Assembly (NCBI RefSeq): GCF_037042905.1
Contig: NC_087262.1
Coordinates: forward strand, 21,247,501-21,311,500
Direction of reading: 5' to 3'
DNA from: Lytechinus pictus
Taxonomy: Eukaryota; Echinodermata; Echinoidea; Temnopleuroida; Toxopneustidae
DNA: 64,000 bases
Shown: positions 35,721 through 49,800 of the stretch, piece by piece
How the letters are laid out: each line of letters begins with the position of its first letter
Position numbering within the stretch: the first letter of the stretch is position 1
Translations under genes and position numbers: made by a program
The notes under the pieces: model-generated
What the model was told of the DNA's origin: nothing
What the model saw: the letters and a program-made list of their open reading frames with translations, nothing else
The model's database searches: none

Positions 35721-36734
35721 TTATACCACAATAGTTATGTTACTTTACCAAGTAGCTACAAGTACTTTCCCTCTCAAAATGTTACAAATAAAATGATAGG
35801 CTGATTTGTTCTGTTTAATTAAATACATGTAGTTATCTCAAAAGGTTTATTTTATAAATACTAGCTATTTAGAATGTACAGTCAATTAGAGACCACACCC
35901 ATTGTTGATCAGTTTGATACATCACCAAAACTCCATCACAAAAATTAAAATAATCATAGAAATTCTTCACAAATTACAATTTCTTACCCTCCCACAATGT
36001 TGACTGTAACAAATTTCTAACCGAACTTGGTCTTAAAATTTAAGGCACCACGTGAGTGAAGTGACATGTTTATAGCTACTGCAATATATTACTCAATTAT
36101 GAGCAAATTTTTTTTAATTGTGTAGGCCTATTCCTGTTAAAAAAATTGTAAGTAATTGAACTCAAATCGAGGTTTTAATTGAAACAGATGATATGTCCAT
36201 TATATAGAGAGTTGACTACAAGGTATGTAGTTGCAATGTGACATAAAAATATTTAAATTTTAAGTTTTCCTATTGGGACTTGACATCCATGACTTCAGAC
36301 TCATGTGCGAAGACCCAGTCTTGGACTGTGACTATGACTTTGACTTCGGTGACTTGACCACAGGACTGCTGGGAATATGTGCAGACATATTCTGCCTGCT
36401 AAAACTGAATGGGAGATATATACATGAATGATGTATAAATTAATACATTGAAATGTTTTACATACAATTGATAAATATTGTTGCTCAGATGAATGGTCAA
36501 ATTATGTAAATGTAATAAAAATGCCTACATGTAGAACAAATAAAACCCATAGTAATACATCTGTTTCTGTTAATGGTAACTCCCGTAGGAACTCGGCAGG
36601 ACAGTGTTTTGCTGGTAAACGCCAAGCTGGTGTATATCCAATTACATGTACCTATGAAACATTTTTTGTCTACGTTAATCAGTCATAGCTGACCTTATAG
36701 AAGACAGATGTCACTCTCTGGCCTTTTTATCACA

Positions 36735-36822
36735 GTGAAGACAATGGCAGAGCAAGGATTCGAACTGACAACCTTGTGATTATAAGTCCAATGCTCTGAC
36801 CACTGGACCACACGACCCATCG
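36735..36822 (-). mobile_element. tRNA-like SINE head
   Basis: The minus strand contains GTGGTCCAGTGGTCAGAGCA (A box) and GTCAGTTCGAATCCTTGC (B box) at tRNA spacing, but the would-be acceptor arms do not pair, so it is a tRNA-derived SINE rather than a tRNA gene. Confidence 0.65.
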
Positions 36823-37264
36823 ACTATTGTCTGCTGCTAGTCTAGAAATGCTCTAATAAATCTCTATGAATTCAGTTTCTATTAATTTATTAGTTATGAA
36901 ACTGGTTCATGCGTTTCTAAAGTACCATGCCTTTGGGATAAACTGTATTGGTGAATAGTGGAATAATCATTTTTCATGCTACATTGTTGTTTCACAGCAA
37001 ATAATTCCACCAGTTAGCTTCTGTACCATACACTAAGTTTCCATTTTCTTTTTTCTTAAGAAGAAAAGTCAATTATAAGAAACACAAGATCAAAAATTTC
37101 ATGTGGGATATTATCTTACTGCTATCAAGTGGCAGTGAAAATAGTGTCAAGTTGAAAGAGTACAAATTACCTGCATATGTTTTATTGTAGAGTCAAGTTA
37201 CAGCATGTTGTGGTCGACCCCCAGAACATACGTTGTACACTTTTTCTTGTTACATTCCTGTCTG

Positions 37265-37670
37265 AAGGTTTATTTTCATTTGGTCTGATGCCAATTCGTC
37301 CAATTGCCAACTCGCCTACTATCATTTGGTCTACCATCAGTCCATCCACAATCCACATGTTCTAATTGCCAATTCGTCCACTCACCATTTCGTCTAATAA
37401 CCAGTTGGTCCAATAGCCATTTAGTCCATATACCATTTGGTCTAATTAAGTGTTAACTGGGTGAAATGAATGAAAATAAACGGAATATTAGACCAACTGG
37501 TTATGTGACGAAATGGTCATAGACCGACTGGTGATTAGATGAAGTGGTGATTGGACCAAATGGTTGTTAGACGAAATGTTGATGGACGGAATGGCATTAG
37601 ACTATTAAAAATGAAGGTAGACCATGTGGTGAGTGGATGAGTTGGCAGTGGACGAAATTGGCAATTTACT
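37265..37670. mobile_element. Palindromic TTTGGTCTAAT repeat element
   Basis: The left half carries TTGGTCTAATNNCCA-like units in one orientation, the right half (from about 37485) the reverse complement (TTAGACCAACTGGTTAT). Same repeat family as 33734-35086 and 60187-61928, but the two arms nearly touch. Confidence 0.75.
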
Positions 37671-38839
37671 GTGTCTGAATACATTTTTTATGTCTTTTTT
37701 TTAATATCTTGGTGTACTGCAAACTGCAGAACTGTGGTGCTAAAACTACAACAGCATGAATGGTAGTTAGAGGGCCACACAAACCAATTTAACACTAGTG
37801 TTTTATGGTGTTAATGGAGTGTTTAGTACTTCAGCTACATGTATAGTTCAACACCCAGTGATGTCATCATGACTCCTTCTGTATTTTGTCAAATTTCAGG
37901 GCAAAATTTAATTCATTAATACTTCCTAGTCTTAATGGTGGAGCTTTGAAAACCTTTTATTTACCTACATGTACAGTGTATGCCCAGTCAAAATAATTAT
38001 TTAAGATTTGTCCTTAAAAACCCCTCATAGCTAATAAGAAGGTGGTTGTTGATGCACACGTATCCCATTGCTCCATTGAGAAACAATATCAAAACATAGG
38101 AAAAAATAGAAAAGAAAAGTAGAAAAGGGAGACCTTTAGAGACAGGGAAACCTCACTTTCCAATAGTTACAAAGGGGTTAAAACATAGTTTAAGGAGACA
38201 ACATTTTAAATGGGCTATGTTGAATACAGTGCACTATTACTGCAAAATGAGCATAATGTTGTAATAAATTTGGCACATAAGAAAGTCATATAAGATTAAG
38301 AAGTTCAATGAATACAATATTATTCATGTTGAATAATATCACTCAATGATTTAATGAAAATTAAACAGCGTGTGTGAACTAGAATTCCAGTGCTCAAACA
38401 AGACTTAAGTGTTGCATGTGCATGTATATATGCAGCAATGTGTTAATGGGAATTGAACAACAATGAAAATATATGAACATGCACAGTGAGAATGGCAGGG
38501 TTTTACACTTATGGTTCGAATACTTTAACTTTTAATTGAGGAACTTTAGAAGGTAAAAATTTCTTTTACATGACATCTACAAGAATAAGATGTAAAAAGT
38601 ACAAAGTATGTGAGATATACAGCTTTGATAAATTCCAATGATGCTTGAAAGTTTGACTAATAGTATTTGTTATCTCTATTATCACCACTGCAACATGTTA
38701 ACTACATGTATGTTGATAAACCAAAGCAGTTGTGACAGGAGAAGAAAATATGAAATGTGAACTACCCCCTCACCTGGTTGATATTAGAAAGTTCTTGCTC
38801 CTTGGACTCATATCACCCGTTCTCTTGTTTAAAATTGAA

Positions 38840-39308
38840 GATAACCCTGACAAAAAGTTTGTTGCAAAAATACCAGAAAAAAATAATTAAACAATATTGG
38901 TGAAGGTTTGAGGAAAATCCATTAAAAGGAATGATAAAGTTATTTGAAATGTAAGTTTTTGATTTGTGATGTCATTTACAAGCAGCTGTCCCATATGTTA
39001 TGTAAGATAAAATGCATAAATTTCATAATGACCAAACTTTTTATTCTTTTAGCATCGGGTGTAAAATAATTTGTTGATACACTGAAGGTACAATAAAACC
39101 CATTTTCTTTTTTTTTTGGAGAAAATGAATTTCATTGATTTTTTTTTAATCCATGAAACATGGGAAGCTCCTCACATACATGTATGACGTCACAATTCCA
39201 AAAATGAAAATTCTAATAACTTTAATGGATTTTCCTCAAACCTTCACCAATGTTTTTTATTATTTATTTTTCTGTTATTTTTTTTGTCAGGGTGAACTTC
39301 CCCTTTAA
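38840..39308. mobile_element. TTAA/AAGGGG MITE, family 1 copy a
   Basis: Left arm AATATTGGTGAAGGTTTGAG and right arm CTCAAACCTTCACCAATG are inverted; the right end is GAACTTCCCCTTTAA. A second copy is at 60772-61251. Confidence 0.85.
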
Positions 39309-40029
39309 AGGTGATTTGTTAGGGGGTTGGGTCTTTTGCAGTTTGTGTTTTTTTTATAATGTCATTGTTTTTATGAAGTGCTCAGTCATTTCTATGTGAC
39401 CTGAGGTATTTACAGATATTTTTTATAATCATTTTTTGCCATTCTCCTCTCTTTATTCTGTCTTCAAATTACCCTCTCCCTCTCCTCTGTCTCTCTGTCT
39501 ATTGTTTTTGTTTCTCTCTCTCTCTGTCACTCTTCTCTCGTTTCCTTTCTCCTTTTCCCTAAATTCTACATAGTGGAAGGACTTCCATCTTTTCTCCAGG
39601 TCTTGCTCATATTCCGCCCTACACCCATTCACCCTCCTTTCCCAATACATATTCTCTTTCACTCTCACTCTCATCTCCTATTCTTTCACCCCCCCCCCCC
39701 ATCCTCCTTCATGCACTTTTTGTCTTGTTTCTCTTTATATTTCTCATGCACATTTTAGAGTTGTCCTGTCTAGTATTATGTGTTCCATGACATACAAACC
39801 CTGACAGGGCCCCTGTAGGAAGATCACATTTCTTGAATGCAGATGAAGCCACCGGGAATCTGCATGAATAATGCACTAAGCTTGCTTTACACCCACTCGA
39901 TATAAATTGTGATTGTATGTAAGGAGAGACGTTGATCTTACATTTTCAGGCTCTACAATGTAGTTTGTATGCTTTAGAAAGTACACATGATGTACATGCT
40001 GTGGAGACTAGTCTGACTGAGAATGCAAA

Positions 40030-40295
40030 AGTATGCCTGCTATTAGAACCATAAGGGTAAAGTTCTACTAATGGTTGATTGCTTTAATACCATAAGGGTA
40101 CGGTACTACTAATGGTTGACTGCTTTAGAACCATAAGGGTACGGTACTACTAATGGTTGACTGCTTTAGAACCATAGGGCACAAATGGTTGCCTGCTTTA
40201 GAACCATAAGGGTATGGTACTACTAATGGTTGACTGCTTTAGAACTATAAGGGCATGAATGGTTGCATGCTTTAGAACCATAAGGCACTATGTAC
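40030..40295. repeat. Minisatellite, about 50-57-bp units
   Basis: Five to six copies of TTAGAACCATAAGGGTA...TACTAATGGTTGACTGC, some shortened. Confidence 0.9.
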
Positions 40296-40315
40296 ATGTA
40301 ACTCATATAATTTTT

Positions 40316-40955
40316 GTCTCACCTGCATAGCAGAGTGAGACTATAGGCGCCGCTTTTCCGACGGCGGCGGCGTCAACACCAAATCAATGAACTTAGACCA
40401 TGTTGGGGGAATCAACATCAACATCAATATCTTAACCTAAGGTTAAGTTTTTGAAATGTCATCATAACTTAGAAAATATATGGACCTAGTTCATGAAACT
40501 TGGACATAAGGTTAATCAAGTATCACTGAATACCCTGCACGAGTTTCACGTCACATGACCAAGGTCAAAGGTCAATGAACTTTGGCCATAGTGGGGGTAT
40601 CTGTTGAATTACCATCATACATTGTAACTTTGAAAGTTTATGGATCTGACTCATGAAACTTGGACATAAGAGTAATCAAGTATCACTGAACATCCTGTGC
40701 GAGTTTTAGGTCACATGTTCAAGGTCAAAGGTCATGTAAGGTCAATGAACTTTGGCCATGTTGGGGGTATTTGTTGAATTACCATCATATCTCTGTAAGT
40801 GTATTGGTCTAGTTCATAAAACGTGTACATAAGAGTAACCAAGTATCACTGAACATCTTGTGCGAGTTATAGTAGTTTTCAAAGTCAGCACTGCTGCTAT
40901 ATTGAATCGCGTGATGGAGGTGAGACCGCCAGAGGCATTCCACTTGTTCTTTTCC
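40316..40955. mobile_element. Element with CTCACCTGCAT ends and internal 160-180-bp tandem units
   Basis: Left end GTCTCACCTGCATAGCAGAG, right end GATGGAGGTGAGACC near 40925. Inside, GAACTTTGGCCATGTTGGGG, TTGGACATAAG and CAAGTATCACTGAA recur in three units. A right-end fragment of the same family lies at 50800-50872 in a RUFY intron. Confidence 0.75.
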
Positions 40956-40999
40956 TTGGTACTCTGTCCAGAATTTTGCATAGAAAACACAATATTCTT

Positions 41000-42113
41000 T
41001 TATTTCACTGTATCCTTGCAAGAAGTTTGTGAGTAATATTTGTGTTCACCGTCAAAAGCATTCAACTTTTATAGGACCCCTTATGGGACCCAGACCCCTT
41101 GTCAATTTTTTGTGGGCCTCATTTCCATCAGAGTCCATCATAATCAACTGGAATAAAAATGCATTTTGTAAATTACCTGCAATATATAATGTGTGATTTC
41201 AATTTGTGCAGGCCTATCAAATATTTAATTTTGTTTCCTTTTGCTAAGCTCGCAATTTTCATTACATCTTCCACTTTGGTTATTGGTCCGTGTAATGTGA
41301 TTTTTCTTGTCTTCGTAAAGTACATTTCCGTTGCATATAGTGTGCAGGACTGTAGGAGAGTACGTTTTGATGGTGCGCTTTTTTTGCCTTCATCTATATA
41401 TCAGTATGCTTGTATCTCTACTCTTTAGAGTCTTTGGTCCCTGGAGACAGGAATCAACATTTGAATGAATAATGTGATAGCATTTTAAATGCATTTTCAT
41501 GGTATTGAATTTCTGTGTGACTGATGGATTTTGAGAAAATTATTTGAAATGGCCAGCTATAAAAGAGTAAAATCTGGATTTGTGTATTAAAGGAAGGATA
41601 TTCTTCGTGTCTTTCCAGCACTTAAGATTCATAACTACACAGTAATAAAGAGCATACAACAGTAGTCATGTACAATGTAAAAGGGTGTCCATGGTTTACA
41701 CTAATCAATCTTAAAATTACTTTCATTATTTTCATAAGTACTAGTAGTTGTATAAATATATTGCAATTATTATAATTTTTGTTGTTAATTTATTGATCTT
41801 TTTGTTTTTAATTGATTCTTGATCAAGAAATAATTCTCTTTGAAAACAAAATTTAAAAAATCAGATAACTTTAGCTATACTGTAGAAGATTTAAAGCAAA
41901 GCTGCTCCCCCAAACTTAAGAGAGCTAGGATATTACTAAGGCTATGGATGTAGCCTGTATGTAGGATTTATTGATATCATAATTTTATTGATATTAATAT
42001 TATCATAATTATGAGTAGCAGTAGAAGTAGTATCATTTTTGTCATCATCATCATCATTACCATTATAATTTTCAAGAAAATAAATTCATAAAATGCTATA
42101 CAAAAATGACACA
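41000..42113. other. Spacer, no gene recognised
   Basis: AT-rich DNA. An 89-codon frame at 41159-41428 is hydrophobic and cysteine-containing but lacks splice or family support. Confidence 0.4.
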
Positions 42114-42693
42114 CTAAAGGGGTACTTTGAGCTGAAAATAATTATAATTACATGTAAATATATCTAAAATTCACTTAGGAAAATGCTGCAAAATTTCATC
42201 AAAATCTGGTAACAAATAACAAAGTTACATTTTAAATTTAGCAATATTCATATGCACGGCGTTATGAATATCCATTAGGTGGGCTGATGATGTCACTTCC
42301 CCACTTTCCTTTTTTTAATGAAATCATTATTATTTCATTTTTTCATACATGTGTGAATTGTATTTCATGTATAATAGAATTTTGTTGTCGGAATGAATGT
42401 TGAATGCATTAATTAATCCATTTTAAAAGTTTTTGGAGAAATCTAAAAAAAATAATTTCATGTCATAAAATACAAAAGAACAATTGGGGATATGACATCA
42501 TCAGTTTGCTCATTGCATATTCATGAAGACATGCCTAGAACTGTTTCACTGAAATAATTCAAATCTTTAAAATGCCATAAATTTATTATTCCTTTATTAT
42601 TCCGATTTTGATCAAATTTTCAGTGTTTAGTTTGTCTGATTTTCCTTTAATCTGTCCAACTCAAATTATGTTTAGCCTGGAGTATCCCTTTAA
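42114..42693. mobile_element. TTAA/AAGGGG MITE, family 3 copy a
   Basis: Left end AAAGGGGTACTTTGAGCTGA, right end CCTGGAGTATCCCTTTAA. Inner arms AAATTTCATCAAAATCTGGT and GATCAAATTTTCAGTG are roughly inverted. Second copy at 62856-63470. Confidence 0.83.
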
Positions 42694-42899
42694 ATTCCAG
42701 GATTTTGATATCGGATATACCGGCCCCATCCTTTGAAATTCTCCTAAAACCCATTAAATCAGATGTGTGGATGAGAAGATGGAATGGCGCTAGGAAAGTA
42801 ATCAATATTAAGTAACTCTCCGTATACACTATACAATGTGTATCTCTGTGTGTATGGGGAGAGTGCTGGGTGGTGCACTCAGTGAGGCATTCCTTTTTT

Positions 42900-43710
42900 C
42901 CCGCCATTTCATCCGACGTCTGCACACATGGCCATATGGGATGAAGGTGTTGGTCATGTGCTAGTTTTTACAGGAAAGGATGCGCCAGGTACCTGAGAAA
43001 TTTCACCCATCCAACCAGGAGATGCTCTTTTGCATCTAGTGGATGCCTCTTTCAGTGCTTTCTTGGTAGATGATAGTGGTGTCTCACTGGTGATGCCTCC
43101 TAACATCTGTTAGAATTGGCTTCGCTGAAAAAGCTTTGCTTGAAGTTGATGAGAGGGTGCTGAGGATAGAGAGATTTCTTCAAGGTTTGCGGATGTGAGG
43201 CGAACTGATAGTTTACCAAGAAGCTTTGACGTGTTTAGTGACTCTATTTAGTGTTCAAATTACTTGGATGTGACAGCCGTTGTCTTCATTTGTAGTAATA
43301 CTCAGTTACACCTTCTTGACTTCATCTTTGTATTTTACTATAAAGCTTTGTAAGTTACTTTTATGAGCTGCACTCTACTACTGTGGTGCTCAGTTGTGAC
43401 TTTCTCTCCTAGGAGTGCAGAGGTTAGCTAAAGTGGTGCCAAAGCAGAATTAATGAGCCTTCTCTTCTTTGATAGGCTGACGATGCAAATAAAGTACTCT
43501 TGTCTTGGGAACTGTTTGAACTGTGAACATACATAGACAAAACACCCTGTGAGCTGAAACATACTGCAGAACTGGGTCATAGAAGCATTTCCTTAATAGC
43601 CAGATTGAAAAGTTCTTGAGCATAAACATTTCACCCCAAGTGGACTCTTTGGTTGGACTGAGATATTCTTTAACTGAAGAAAGTTTGTGGTGACGTTGTT
43701 TGAGAGCAAT
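42900..43710 (+). promoter_or_regulatory. Probable promoter and 5' UTR region of the RUFY exon 1 transcript
   Basis: About 800 bp of non-repetitive sequence lies between a TTAA-type MITE (ending 42693) and the RUFY start codon. It contains a CCCGCCATTTC motif near 42900 and a GACGTC half-palindrome just after it, both common near promoters. No long open frame runs through it. The transcription start and any 5' UTR introns cannot be fixed from sequence alone. Confidence 0.35.
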
Positions 43711-43831
43711 ATGACGGCCGAAACTCTTTACCTGTGTAACTTCCGTGTGTCTGTGGATGGGGAGTGGTTATGCCTTCGAGAGCTTGGTGATCTTAACCTG
43801 TCCCCCCAACTACAGTCCCCTGCTGAAGAAG
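43711..43831 (+). CDS. RUFY: RUFY coding exon 1 (RUFY3-like N-terminus)
   Basis: Codes residues 1-40 plus one nucleotide (phase 1), beginning [19 protein letters not shown] and ending SPAEE before a GGTAAAT donor. The sequence matches the start of vertebrate RUFY3, so this is a true N-terminal exon and not an internal one. The upstream in-frame TGA at 43675 supports the chosen ATG. The following intron is 6.3 kb and filled with MITE and microsatellite sequence. Confidence 0.93.
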
Positions 43832-46800
43832 GTAAATCAGAAACAATCTTATTCAAAATCAGAGATTTTATTTACCGGTAAACTCATATATTACAGGAGA
43901 ATTGGGCTCTCTTTAATGAAGCCTATTTTTAAAGAAGTTTCCCAAATTCAGTAGTGAGCATTAGTAGGTGCAGGGAAGTGTGAGTTCCACAGTTAAGATT
44001 AAATCCATGTCATTTTCACGGAATTTTGCAGAGTTACTTTAGCACCTAAATATTCCAAATACGCAGAAATTAAAATGGGTTCATATGCTTGATTTTTGCT
44101 ATCAAGCGTGAAATTTCACCCATAAAGCCTTGAGAAATGCACAATAACTATAATTTTGCATTTTTAGACCCCACGAGATCACAACGTTGAGTTTATACCT
44201 CTATTACTCAGTCAACCTCCATCTAAATCTAATTTCCCTAAATTTCACATTATAATCTGTATTTTTCACAAAAAGATATTAAAAAACTCATATTTTTATG
44301 AATAAAGTGTAATTTTTTAAATCATATTGTAATATTACTAACTGTGCAATGGTACATTTGGATGGTTTCGCATTCAGCCCCCATTTTTTAGTAGAGTCTA
44401 CTCAATTTTGATTTTCTTGTGTACAAATAGCTAACAAGGAGTTTTATAATAGATACCATTATAGTAAGTTTTATGCAATAGGTCCTGGAATTCGAAAGGT
44501 GTTGGTAATGCTTAGAATATCGTATCTCATGAAACGCGAGTATAATCTACTCCATTCTAATTGATATTTTTGCAAATTTCTGGTTGATTTTTATACTAAT
44601 CAACATTGGATCAAGGGAACATGTTTTTTTTATATAAGTAGGGAATCCATTGAAAAAAAGACAAGAAAATTAGAGAAAGAGAACTAAGAGACTGGAAGTT
44701 CCTTGAAAATTAATTCATTGTTAAATATTGTTGTGTTTTTTAAATCACATACATCAAGCAGCTAATAGATTTACTGTGAAAGGAGTGTAGGAAGGGGCTA
44801 GATTGAGAAACAGAGGAAAAAAGTGCAGCCAGGCAGACCAGTACATACAGGGAAAATATAGATAGTGGGGAGAGATAGGGGGAGAAGTAGAGACTTACAG
44901 ATACACATGAAAATAAAGAGAGAGAGAGAGCTTGAATGGGGAAAACAGAGTCGGATGATTTGATAAGATACTAGATACATGTATTAAGATTAAAAAAGTA
45001 AAGCATTAATGTTGATTGTAAGATGTAAAAGATGAATTAAATCAGTGCATATAAACTACATATAGATGATGAGGATTGATAGATAGAAAAGATGACTGCA
45101 AGAGAGAAAAATGAAAGACAGAGAGAGAGATCATTTTGAAATTCTTCACCCCCACTGCACACGGCATCAGAGAATAAATTGCAAGGTACAGGATTAATTG
45201 AAAATTAATGTGGAAAAGTGGAAATACTAGCATGAAATGTGATTCGAAACATTAGCTTTGGCTATTCAGCTAATCTAGAGGAGTGCCTCGCGCTCGGCTC
45301 CATCAATTTACTCCCAGACAATGCATCAAATGCAGAAAACCGGACCTAGTAATTTATTAGGATCATTTGGGATGCATGAGGGGGGGAAAGAGTATGTTAC
45401 CATGGTAACCCATCCATCAAGTTGTGACATCATCAAGGCAGAAGAGGGGGAAATGAGGAACGACAAGAGGGAAAATGTTAAAGGCACCGCACATTCTGCA
45501 TTCATTATCTTTTTTATTTGATTTGGATAATCATCAAAACATGTACCATACAAGTTGAGAGCTGCTTCAATCACAGCCTGCATGTATTGAATTCAATACA
45601 TATTTGCCCGAATTCACAAAGGTGGTTTTTAAAACCCAAGGTTGAGTCCATGGTTTATGCAGATTTCCTGTATAAATTACGCTTATTTTACCGTGTAAAT
45701 TAAAAAATGCTGATGCACGCTTTTGTCACAGTGCGCCAAATTGACGCTTGTTGCCGTGGTTATCCATGCTATTTTATTCACGAGTCCACTGTTTTGAATT
45801 AATGAGGGTACTCTTCAATCAGTGGACTCATGAATAAAATAGCGTATCTAACCATGGTAACAGGCGTCAATTTGGCACACTGTGACAAAAGCGTGCATCA
45901 GCATTGGACATTTTTTATAAATATAAACGGGCCCGATATGCGCTAAATTAAGCGTAATTTGTACAGGAAATCTGCAAAAACCATGCACTCAGCCGTGGGT
46001 TTTCAAAACCACCTTTGTGAATTTGGGCTTTTGTGTTTGGTACAAATGCATGTAAATCACTACATTAGTAATATTGCTAATAGTGCTCATATATTATAAA
46101 CCCTTTACTTTTGAATGTTGAATTTAATTCTGTAACCAGGGATAAGTTTGTACCGTAATGTAAAGTGATGTATACCCCTTATTCCTGAATCTCAGCTGTT
46201 ATTGGGCCTTGCTTTATAAAACGTGTCGTGAAATCTTGGCATCTGATTAGCTGAAAGTTAATTTATCTTTCAAGATTACAAAAAAAATAACTCAATGAAG
46301 CAACCTCTTTTATAATGTACTTTCATGCACTATTTTGACAGTGAGAGCACTTGATTGCCCTAACAAGATTTTGCAATTAGGTTGTGACTTCGGACCTCCC
46401 TTTGAGGATGTTATTCATTCATAAAACTTGTGCTTTTGTCATTTACAAGCAAATCTTGTTGGTTATGAGTAGTTATGATGGAATGGCACTGTTTGAATTT
46501 TCAATTTAGATGATAAGGGGGATATTTCACTTCAGGGGTTACAGATATTTTTGTCCTCTTTCTGAAGGGCATGAATATTCTGTACTTGTACAGTACACTC
46601 ATACACCCATGTGTGTACATGTATATCTGTACATGTATACCAACTACTGTATCTTTTATTCCATGGCAAGTCTTGTTAGTAACTTGTCGCTCTTAATATT
46701 ATTACAGTATATTACAGTACCAATGTCAGTGTTCATATACATACATAATATCATACATCGTACATGACAAAAAGACTATACATTGATAATGTATGTATAT

Positions 46801-49800
46801 GTACATCATCAATTTCTAGCTAAATCAGAGGATTTATCATAAATCAGATACTTGATTTAACTCTTTCATCCCTCATGAGTAATATTATATTTATGATTAC
46901 AGTTTAAAAATTTAAAAATTGAAATAGATCTGTCAAAGGGAATAAAGTCTTTATACTCCTACATGTGATTGTAGTACTGCATGATAGATTTAGTGAGTGA
47001 TTTCAGTTAATTAGAGAAGTTATTTATAAATATTCATAGTCCTGGGACGCAAGGGACCATTTCATGCAACCCGATAAGTGCGTTCCTTTAACCAAGAGAG
47101 TGGGCCAGTGAGACATTAACTATAAGACGTGGTCGCCACCGACGCCCTGCCATGCCACGACTCTGAGGCCTTGTTTGAGGGAAGAGACCGCTCATTGGAA
47201 ATTCACACACATCCGTAGCGTCCCACACTGCACTGTCCATGTCCGAATGTTCTCCATATGTTCACTGACATTTGTACAAATGAATATGAAATGTACATTT
47301 GTATGAATGTATAAAACCATTTCAAATCATGACAATGCCACTTGATCCCAATAGGTGGACACTTTGCAGATGGGATAGGGTGTGATTTGCTTTTCTCCAT
47401 TTTAATGAAACTTTTACATTTTTCCTATTTTTCTCTGTTCACTGGTGCAATAGATAGTTATTGACTACCCTGCTACAGTTAATTTTGACACTATAACAGA
47501 CATATGAGTTAACTTAAACCATATGAAGTACTCACTTTTTTATCATAACAAAATGAGAATTGTATTTGAATTATGAACAAATTAATTTTTCCTACATGTA
47601 CATTGACATTTTGTTTGTCTTTTTATCCCCTATTTAATGATTTCTCCATCTGAACATTGTGTACAAATCTAGCCATTTAAGACAAAATGATGAAACGTTG
47701 ATAACATGTATAAACTAAATAAAACATTAATGTGTACATTGTGTACATTGTAGTATATACATGTATTCCCAGTAAAATCAGCAGACAAAATTCCCTCTCC
47801 TTATACTAATACACATACATGTACTGTGCATCTGTGCATGTCTGTGTACTTCTTTGAATTGATCAATGTCAGCGCTAATTGGTTTTCCCCAAGGGCGCAC
47901 CCCTGTGATATGCAAAGCATTATCAAATCAGAATCGTCTCTTCTGTGTCGGAAGACTTCAATAAGCTTTAGGGTTTTAATGTAGACTGGTGATGAGGAGA
48001 GTTTAGACTGTAAGCTTCCATTTGTTCAGTGATTTCATATCTTCATGGGATAGCGTAATATGTAATGTTATTGAAATTGAAATAATAATAATGGTTATGA
48101 TAAAAAAGATGATGATTATGGTGGTGGTGGTGGTTATGGTGGTGATGCTGATGATGGTGGTGATGATGATGATGGTGGTGGTGGTGATGATGATGAAAAT
48201 GATGATGATGATGATAGTTATGATAAAGATGATGATGTAGATGATGGTGGTGGAGGTGGTGGTGGTGATGATGAAGAAGATGATGATAAAGATGGTGAAT
48301 GATGATTGTGTTGGTAGTGGTGGTGGTGGCGGTGGTGGTGGTGATGATGATGATGATGATGATGGTGATGATACTAGTGATGATGATGATGATGATATTG
48401 ATGATATTGATAATCAATGACGAAGATACATGTAACCATATTACTGGTGTTACTAGTAATTATGTTTAAGTGGTGATGGTGGTGTTGGTAGTGATAGTGG
48501 TGTTGCTGATGGTGGTGATAGTAGTGTTGTTGGTGGTTTTGATGATAATAGCAATGATGATGATAATGGTGCCAGTAGTAGTTATCATGGAATGTTGTGA
48601 TTTTTTGTATGGATTAAAAAAAAATAGTATTACAATAGATGATAGCATTGAGGGGGTTTAAAAGTGGAAAATTGTTGAACACTAAAAAGAGTCATACTGC
48701 ACAGACACCATCAAAGCTGTCAAATATCCCAGAGAACTCTTTCAAATGAAGAAAGAAAGCAATGGTCCAAGAATTATTGATCATTCAAATTCATCCCTCA
48801 AGTTTTCAAAGAAACAGGCTGAGGAACCTTTAAAAACATCTGTACCCTGGAGTTGTTTTTCATGTTGTGTGTCACCTGCCACATTTACAATGAATCTCCA
48901 CTGAAAGCGGAGGGGGGCCTTGGCCGAGGTAGAAACATCACATAATGCTACGTTGCTCAAAAATTCATGAGATGCACGAATGTTCCCATATGGCATGCAC
49001 TCCAAGAATATTATACAGTTGCTCACCTAAAGGGCGTTTTCTTTTCTGCTCATTGGTTTTGCATTTCAATTCATGTGACAATGTGATTTCAGGATCATGG
49101 AAGATTCTACACTTTTGTATGTTTTAACTGAGTAGAAATGTGTGATTGCCACTATATAGATCGCACTCAGTCTCTGTGCAAATGTCACCATATGGTATTC
49201 TCAAAATGCAATGTATAAATGAGCGTGTGTTTTGAAAATTTAAAGGGTAGTATTTTTTCATGAATATTTGTCATTTTAAGTTACACTGGTCCGTATTCTG
49301 AAGTCGGGTTTAACTTAAACTCCGGTTTAAAGTTGTGATTTAAGTGTGGATAGCCAATTGTTACATAAATCACTAACAGTAGAGATATAATATTTCAGCT
49401 CATTTGACTCTCAAATCATTCGTAATTGTCTAGGAAGTATAAATAGATGATTGTCTTCACCATCTATGAATCAGGAAAGAGCACAGTAAACATAAGAAAT
49501 ATACAATGTAATAAAAATTTTGACACTTTTGGCTTCCCATAATTTTAGCACAGAGTTAGACCATGGTCTAAGTTAAACCTGACTTCAGAATACGGGCCAC
49601 TGAGTCAATCAATGTTTGTTTTTCATAGATCATTCTTAATTTTCAAACTTGTACAAAATTGATACAAATCTTCCTCATGCAGAGAGACTATTCATTATCT
49701 CTGAGAACTGATTATTAATTTTTATAACCAACCCATGTTTAGTGCATGTATGTAATCTAAAAATTAAAAGGCATCTGATGAAAATTCAAAGATATTTTTC

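Noticed and set aside
36735..36822. A functional tRNA gene
   Set aside because: A and B boxes are present but the acceptor and anticodon stems do not pair; better explained as a SINE.
48022..48661. His/Ile/Thr and Met/Val-rich frames
   Set aside because: GAT/GGT microsatellite inside a RUFY intron.
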